From Dysidea avara (Eukaryota > Porifera > Demospongiae > Dictyoceratida > Dysideidae): a stretch of DNA of 64,000 nucleotides. The notes under the pieces were generated by a model. It was not told the origin of the DNA. It searched no databases and saw nothing but the letters and a program-made list of their open reading frames with translations. Location: positions 27,839,053-27,903,052 of the forward strand of contig NC_089274.1 of the NCBI RefSeq assembly GCF_963678975.1. Reading direction: 5' to 3'. Position numbers and translations under genes: made by a program. This document shows, piece after piece, positions 58,428 through 64,000 of the stretch (position 1 is the stretch's first letter; each line of letters starts with the position of its first letter).

Positions 58428-58653
58428 CAGTAGGTACTCAATTATCCAGACTCTCGATTATCCAAACAGTATGAATGACCGTTCTATTAGAATATTTTAA
58501 CACTTACTGTACGTTCTATTAGAGTAGTTCAACAGTACTCCGTATGTACACACTGTAAATGAATGGGATTAACTTATCCAGACAAATTCACTTATCTGAA
58601 CACATTTGTAACTGAACTGGCACACAGGTGTTTGAATAATGGAGAACCCACTG
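58428..58653. mobile_element. Tigger/pogo-like MITE
   Basis: CAGTAGGTACTCAATTATCC at the left and CAGTGGGTTCTCCATTATTC inverted at the right, flanked by TA on both sides (58426-58427 and 58654-58655). The AATTATCC ends are typical of Tigger/pogo. The interior contains two copies of the palindromic motif (58479 and 58512) and internal ATTATCCA / TTATCCAGA repeats. Confidence 0.85.
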
Positions 58654-58659
58654 TACTAT

Positions 58660-59315
58660 TATTGTACTGTATTTAGTTACCGCAGTTTAGAAGCAGTAGA
58701 TGAAGCTTCCACAAATTCAACAGTGAGGGGACAGTTTACAACACAATTACAGCATCCAATAGACATATACAAATACTCATGCACATATAAGGATACACAC
58801 CTCTCCTCCTGCATGCTGCAAAAGATTTGAAATTTGGTCCACTGACAAGCTATTAGTTGTGGCTACAAATATTGGTCCAATGCTTTGCAAAAAGCTGTAA
58901 CGACCTTGCTTGTTGTCCCTAAAGTACTGTATTCACATACATATGTAAGACTACATTCAATGTACACATAAGTTACACAACAGTAAGATCTCTTTAACCC
59001 AGACATGTTGAATCCACACTGTGATTTACAACTGAATTCAAATCAATCAACTTTCCTATTCATCCCAGAATTATCCATACAGATTTACATTATTCCATGG
59101 TTGCTGGCACCAGTGTACTTTACTTTTTATGTGGATGTTCATTGTAATGATTAAAGTGGTTTTACTATACACACATGAGACAGGAATAGTAGTATAAACA
59201 TTGGAGAAATTTGGCAAACAAATTTGCATGTACACAACATCGACATATATACAACAAAAAAGCCTTTACTATACACAGAGCCTTCAAATAGATACTGTAA
59301 TAATATAAATACTTT
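58660..59315. other. Unassigned stretch
   Basis: AT-rich with no recognisable gene or repeat boundary. Confidence 0.4.
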
Positions 59316-59319
59316 AAAT

Positions 59320-59545
59320 AATTATGGAGTAGGGATCTATGCAATAAAAAGCAGTGAAACAAGAAATGTATAGCATAGCTTGGTGGGAAAGTCCCTACTT
59401 TGGCACATTAGTGATAAGAATTATCATTTAAAAATGAAGTAGGGATCTATGCAATATAAAGTAGTGAAACAAGAGATGAATGATGGTATTACAGCATAGC
59501 TCAGTGGAAAAGTCCCTACTTTGGCAACTTTTCCACTGAGCCATA
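59320..59545. mobile_element. MITE, family F, rearranged copy
   Basis: Two left arms in direct orientation (GGAGTAGGGATCTATGCAAT at 59326 and GAAGTAGGGATCTATGCAAT at 59439), each running to GTCCCTACTTTGGCA. This is unlike the inverted pair of the other copies, so it is a partial tandem copy. Confidence 0.65.
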
Positions 59546-59579
59546 TAGACCAATAAGGAGCGAGGTCATCTTGTTTACT

Positions 59580-59795
59580 GTTAAGTAAATAGATAGTGCT
59601 TTAGAAATCCAGCTCTGAAATAATTCTGTGGCATCTAAAAATGCTGTTGATATGGAAAATTAATGCCTCGATATGGTTTTGTTGGATGAAGAAGACAAGC
59701 AGCCTGATTGAAGATAAAAGAAGACAAGGCACAGAGGGCCTACACTCATCAGAACCCCAAAAGGCACATCCCACTGGTGAGTTTGTATTATATAT
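59580..59795. repeat. Dispersed repeat E, inverted copy
   Basis: The inverse of 39800-39995, for example TGAAATAATTCTGTGGCATC and GAACCCCAAAAGGCACATCC. It adjoins the rearranged family F copy. Confidence 0.65.
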
Positions 59796-59989
59796 ACACT
59801 AGCATTGGTACCTGCCCTATGTGCAGGACCATCTCCATATTAAACATTTTAATGCCACGAAGAGGGACTAAGCATTAAACACCAGCACCGCTAATGTAGC
59901 TATGTAGGGTACATGGTGATGTCACATTTTTTAAAGAGCATGAGGTTTTCTTATGTCATTAATGATGCAAAACACTAAAGTTTATTGTT

Positions 59990-61680
59990 TGTGGTTTTGA
60001 CAGGAATGTAGTTTAATTATTCAGTGCATCTTCCCTACCAGTGACTTCAACGTGCTGTATAGAACAAACGGAACCTTTGCTGCTTTACATGAGAACTAAT
60101 GCAACAATAATTAATATATTGGGAACCAAGCATAAATATTAGTGTCCTATATTTGCTGTGTAGCATGTATGTCGATAGTGCTTTAAAGTACATGATCCTT
60201 ATGCAGTACATAATAATTTATAGTGAAGCATGCATGCAAGGCTAGCTAATTAGTTAAACTGCATGCGAGCTAAGGCAATTGTATACAGTATACCCTACAT
60301 TACATACAGGTTGTGTACACACGGTACAGTTTCAGTTTCTACATTTTGATGTTTACCTTACCGACTGTCACAAAGAGAAATGAACTTGAGCATAATTTAA
60401 AGTCAACACAATTTGCAGTTATAGTTACTGCATGGCAAGCAAAAGTTCAGAACTTGTCCTATGCACTTTCAGTTCTGATGTTGCAGTGACACATATACCT
60501 CTTGCCATACAAAAACCCAGTTTTGAAACACCTGCAGTGTAATTGACCAATAAGGTAATGTATGAATCTTTAGAGTGAAAGCATGTAAGCAGGATAGTGA
60601 AACAGTTGTGCCAGGTCAGATGCAGTTCCTCGGTGTAAACTATGGATCTGCATGGTTCCAGTATTATCATTTTTCAGATGCACAGCAGTATTTGTTCAAT
60701 CATGCAAGCTGCCTATTACTACAGCAGTATTGAGGTAAGTCTGAACAAACAGTTTTTCATGTCAGTGCACACCTATGTGCTTAAAACAAAGATGTAGATA
60801 TTCTGGATACTGGTGAAAGAAGCTTTTACCTACTCTAATACAACACACTGGACCAACACACAGATGGACAAATATGTTGGCAATTTGTCTGCCCTGTCCC
60901 AAAAGTGCTATAAGAGTCCCTATTATGTGAGGTAATTCAGTGCCAGTGCTGAAAAACTGATCATAAGAGTTTGTAGATGAAGACTTGCATGGAACAGATA
61001 CAGCAAAAAGGTGCATCAAAAAGGTCCCAAAAGTGAAAAAAAAAGTTATGACCTAGGCGGGGATTGAACCCTGGCTGGTTATAATAACTTGGGGTTAAGG
61101 GAGGTGCACAAATCGCCACAGTTGTTTATCAGTGGTTTTGACAGGAATGTAGCTCAACTTTTCAGTGATCCTTCCCTACACCAGTGCCTTCATCGCCCTA
61201 TAAAGAGCGAACAAAAGCACGTATTGATTTGCTACAACAACACTCGAGTTGCCAGATGATGGGCGTTTAATTTCGCTAAAGTCCCGCCTCGATACGTGCT
61301 TTGCATGCCAAGCTAAAAGTCGTGTTTTAAAAAGGTGTTCACAAAAAGGTACTGAGTAGAAAGAAAAAAATCTGTCAACACGTGGATTTGAACCCACGAC
61401 CTCTTACACGCTAGTCAGGCGTTCTACCACCTGAACAGTATGTGCTGTGGTTTTCAAAGGAATGTTGCTCAAGTTTTCTCTACACCTTGGCCTTCTACGC
61501 GCTGTAGAGACCGAACAGAAGCACGCGTGAACTCGTGATAACAATCTTAGAGTAGGCAGATGATGAGCGCTTCATTATCAGCACAGACTATGTCGATTCG
61601 CGCCAAGTCTGGTGAGTAAGCAGCGTGACCGTCAGACAGACAGACAGACAGACATTTTCAGCTTTATATATATAGAAGAT
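59990..61680. repeat. Cluster of tRNA-derived SINE copies
   Basis: Three related bodies start GTGGTTTTGACAGGAATGTA or GTGGTTTTCAAAGGAATGTT (59994, 61134, 61446) and continue with CCTTC...CTGTA.AGA.CGAAC. Two tRNA-like heads on the minus strand separate them. At 61378-61435 a D-arm (GTTC/GAAC), an anticodon-like arm and a T-arm (CGTGG-GTTCAAA-TCCACG) are readable. At 61055-61115 only the T-arm remains clear (GGGTTCAATCCCCGCC). The last copy ends in a (CAGA)n run and CATTTTCAGCTTTATATATA. No intact tRNA acceptor stem is present. Confidence 0.65.
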
Positions 61681-61935
61681 TGAAGATAGAAGAAGAAGAT
61701 AGAAGATATGGACTAGTACTATTCCATAAAGGTGATTTTCGTCACATAAGATGTCTCAACTGATTTTCAAAGGTGAAATTTTAGGTGGCGCACAAAATTT
61801 TTGGGGTAATCCCTACTTACACGGTACTACTATACTGCATAGATATGTGTAAAAACTAGAGAAAAGAGCATTCATTTTCTAAAAGACACCAGAACACATT
61901 GGCCAATTTTTTTTTCACAACTCATGTTAAATTAC

Positions 61936-62413
61936 CTTGGCTGCAGGAAAATCTTTTGACATGTCATAAGACTCTTCTTCTAACCATTTGCCAGCTTCTA
62001 GTGATCTCCAAACCTGTACATTAAAACAAAGCCATGTACATTTAAAGCGATACCTATGCCTTTAGACCTGAACAGACACATTTGGGAATTGTTACAGTAG
62101 CCAATTTAGACAGGTGGCTTTATTATGCAATGGTCAGTCAAGTTTCACTGTATGTACAGTGTGTATGGTTAATTAATCAACTCTGTATGCATACTACATA
62201 CTATGGTATTATTAATAGGTTTTTAATTAAGTAATAAAAAACATCCTAACCCATTCCAGTGGCAATATCCAGCATCCCATTACAGAGCCCAATAAAATAT
62301 TATAAGTCCTCCTGACAGATCCACAGATAATATGAGAAGTGGTCACATCAACTGAGGGAACGATGGTGAATCCTCCTAACTGTTGTACCACTCTGTGTAT
62401 CGTCTCCTGGTCA
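61936..62413 (-). CDS. MCPH1: Microcephalin-like gene, two BRCT-domain exons
   Basis: Two minus-strand exons have clean splice sites. Exon 62251-62413 (acceptor CCCTATAG, donor before GTTAGG) encodes DQETIHRVVQQLGGFTIVPS, VDVTTSHIICGSVRRT and YNILLGSVMGCWILPLEW. Exon 61936-62013 (acceptor GTACAG, donor before GTAATT) continues VWRSLEAGKWLEEESYDMSK and DFPAAK. Joined in phase 0 they give most of one BRCT domain. The match to the middle BRCT domain of vertebrate microcephalin is close over the pattern GF.I.P.V..TT.H...G...RT.N.LLG...GCW.L...W..W.SLE.G.W..EE.....FPAA. Microcephalin is a nuclear protein in DNA-damage response and chromosome condensation; its tandem C-terminal BRCT pair reads phosphorylated H2AX. 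The 5' exons lie beyond 64000 or inside unrecognised sequence, and 3' exons were not firmly found (a weak candidate is at 55782). Confidence 0.8.
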
Positions 62414-62764
62414 CTATAGGGAGGTGTGGTTAGTATAAAGTAAACATATTTGGTAGCTTATTAAATGTACAGTTAGTAAAGGATTGCTTATCAGTACTGT
62501 TGGTTATTGGATACCACAAACCCACATGAACACTATAAATCATTTTGCATGACTTAGGGTTTTGATTTCAAAGGGCAGTACGCCAAGCCATACAAGTACC
62601 AAAACCATACAAGTGTGAAAAGCATTTGATATTTGAAACAACTTAATTACTGAGCAATTGTGGTTGGGAAATGAACAACAATTCTCACTTTCCATACAGC
62701 CTGCTACACCGACTAATCATTTTGTTGTGGAATTACATGTCTAGACAAGTTATTTAAGCCAAGT

Positions 62765-63110
62765 AGAAGATTATCTAATCCAAAAACAGCCAAGCTATAA
62801 AAAAAGAGTGCGGCCCTCAAAAAAGCAGCACAAAATTCACCTGAATTGTCATTATTAAAATTTTTACCATCATCACAGCCATTTCATGGCCGCCACCTTG
62901 GATTTCACATCTTTTTTTCACCATAGCCTTTCTCAGGGCCGCACTCTTTTTTTACAGCTTGGCTGTTATGGAATAGATTTCAGTTCTTTTTGTATTTGTA
63001 TACCCCAAAGCTGGCCATAGGCCAACTTTGGGGCTTTTTAAACCTATCTTTTTTTCTTTGCCACAGGAAGAAGAAAAGATGAAGCAGATGGTAAATACTT
63101 TAAATATTTC
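62765..63110. mobile_element. MITE, family A, copy 4, with trailing hairpin and CACAG cassette
   Basis: The left arm is shortened (ATCCAAAAACAGCCAAGCTA, then a jump from CTCAAAAAAGCAGCAC to the centre). The right arm is complete (GGCCGCCACCTTGGATTTCA to CAGCTTGGCTGTTATGG). Then come a hairpin, CCCCAAAGCTGGCCATAGGC with CCAACTTTGGGG and a T run, and a GAAGAAGAAAAGATGAAGCA segment after TTTGCCACAG (63065), also present at 35546. Confidence 0.75.
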
Positions 63111-63149
63111 TGATTTTGTTAGTAAATGTACAAATTATATATATAACTA

Positions 63150-63425
63150 GTGAATTTAAAAATTGTTAATTTAGAAATGGAAGTAGGGATCAAGCGATAA
63201 AAACTACTGAAACAAGTGATTTGAATGATGGCAACTATTACAACATAGCTTTGTGGGGAAATCCTTACATTGGTATCTCACCACGTCACCATATATGTTC
63301 AATGCCAAAGTAGGGATTTCCCCACAAAGCTATGTTGTAATAGTTGCCATCATTCAAATCACTTGTTTCAGTAGTTTTTATCGCTTGATCCCTACTTCCA
63401 TTTCTAAATTAACAATTTTTAAATT
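63150..63425. mobile_element. MITE, family F, copy 3 (nearly perfect palindrome)
   Basis: TGAATTTAAAAATTGTTAAT and GGAAGTAGGGATCAAGCGAT at the left are matched inverted at the right with almost no mismatch over about 95 bp. The loop carries CATTGGTATCTCACCACGTC. The high arm identity suggests a recent or conversion-maintained copy. Confidence 0.82.
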
Positions 63426-63482
63426 CATTAGTTTGTTAACTTTTTTTGGTATAGGTATATAGCTATTATTGATCTTTGGCAC

Positions 63483-63512
63483 TGACTGCTCTATTAGAGT
63501 ATCTCGATCTTG
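63483..63512 (+). repeat. Full-length palindromic motif
   Basis: GACTGCTCTATTAGAGTATC followed by TCGATCTTG, identical over this length to the second motif copy at 30056 and nearly so to 16469 and 38295. Confidence 0.8.
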
Positions 63513-63759
63513 CTGCTTGCTTTATGCAAGCTGCTCAATTACTAAATTGAAAGGCATGCAGGGTTTCTATCTCCTGTTTTCTACAATTAGTTACTGCTGG
63601 ACCATTAATAATGGGCGTGGTCCACTGATCGTTAAGTACGAGCGCGCGCTCTGATTGATAAGGGCGTGGCAGTGTGTTCTTACTTCACTAGGCTGTTTGA
63701 TCGCTTTGCAAGTGTTGCTATACAGGCATCTACTTGCCCTTACAGTACGGAATCCGTTA

Positions 63760-64000
63760 TTAGTTTTGTGGCGTCCGAATACGGCTGCTCTAAGGAAAGT
63801 GTCGATACGAATTATTAATGCCTCTGTGACTGGAAAAGAAGAAGACGATCCGTAATTGAAGATAAAAGGAAAGGCAAAGCGCAGAAGGCAGACACTCGTC
63901 GGAACCCGAAAAGGCACATCCCAGCAGCGAGTTAAATATTGTGGCAAAGAATGGTGATGCTTCGCTGCTTCGTTTGGCCTGTAGCCTTGCGAATGTGGTC
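63760..64000. repeat. Dispersed repeat E, diverged inverted copy
   Basis: GTCGGAACCCGAAAAGGCAC and CATCCCAGCAGCGAGTT match the inverse of 39800-39845. The window's last bases (GCTTCGTTTGGCCTGTAGCC) match the inverse of 39745-39775. GC-richer than the other copies. The copy continues beyond the window. Confidence 0.6.

Noticed and set aside
61378..61440. A tRNA gene on the minus strand
   Set aside because: D, anticodon and T arms can be drawn, but the acceptor stem does not pair, position 37 is a pyrimidine and the segment is part of repeated SINE bodies.

Overview
The window looks like animal nuclear DNA: AT-rich, intron-containing and dominated by transposable elements. An intact-looking immunoglobulin-domain gene with phase-1 introns, two exons of a microcephalin (MCPH1) gene, and a SINE/LINE/MITE mix point to an early-branching metazoan. 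A demosponge is my best guess, from the style of the repeats and domains; I cannot confirm the species. There is no sign of bacterial operons, a CRISPR array or a virus.

Layout. 1-3400: an IS630/Tc1-like transposon broken by a palindromic element, itself broken by a hAT-like MITE. 3700-12000: dispersed repeats (a tRNA-derived SINE head, a long hairpin-ended repeat, several MITE families) and no convincing gene. 12000-27300: an immunoglobulin-gene neighbourhood. One apparently intact secreted protein gene lies on the minus strand (19333-23185). Broken copies of its 3' exons lie inverted at 12.0-14.6 kb, a relic of its Ig exons at 16.8-17.3 kb, and a decaying tandem duplicate of its 5' half at 24.6-27.3 kb. 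27800-35470: a dense run of palindromic MITEs, a possible first exon of an unknown gene (31223), microsatellites and hairpins. 35640-38275: a 2.6-kb satellite with a higher-order period near 183 bp.

38300-42650: repeats, then a foldback element whose long inverted arms carry 21-bp minisatellites. 43116-53323: a roughly 10.2-kb element with inverted terminal repeats of about 110-125 bp. It carries a large degraded gene with a FEN1/XPG-like acidic signature and a Cys-rich C-terminus, plus an internal tandem duplication with a 30-bp VNTR. I tentatively compare it with Academ transposons. 53398-61700: hAT-like and Tigger-like non-autonomous elements and a tRNA-derived SINE cluster. 61936-62413: two minus-strand exons of an MCPH1-like BRCT gene whose 5' part lies beyond the window. 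62765-64000: more copies of the MITE families.

The most unusual window-wide signal is a short palindromic motif (core CTCTAATAGAG, extended form GACTGCTCTATTAGAGTATC) found more than 30 times, often in pairs. It lies inside elements with different terminal repeats: two hAT-like MITEs, a Tigger-like MITE, a SINE and a long repeat. All coordinates and gene models come from reading the sequence by eye. No database search or alignment was run.
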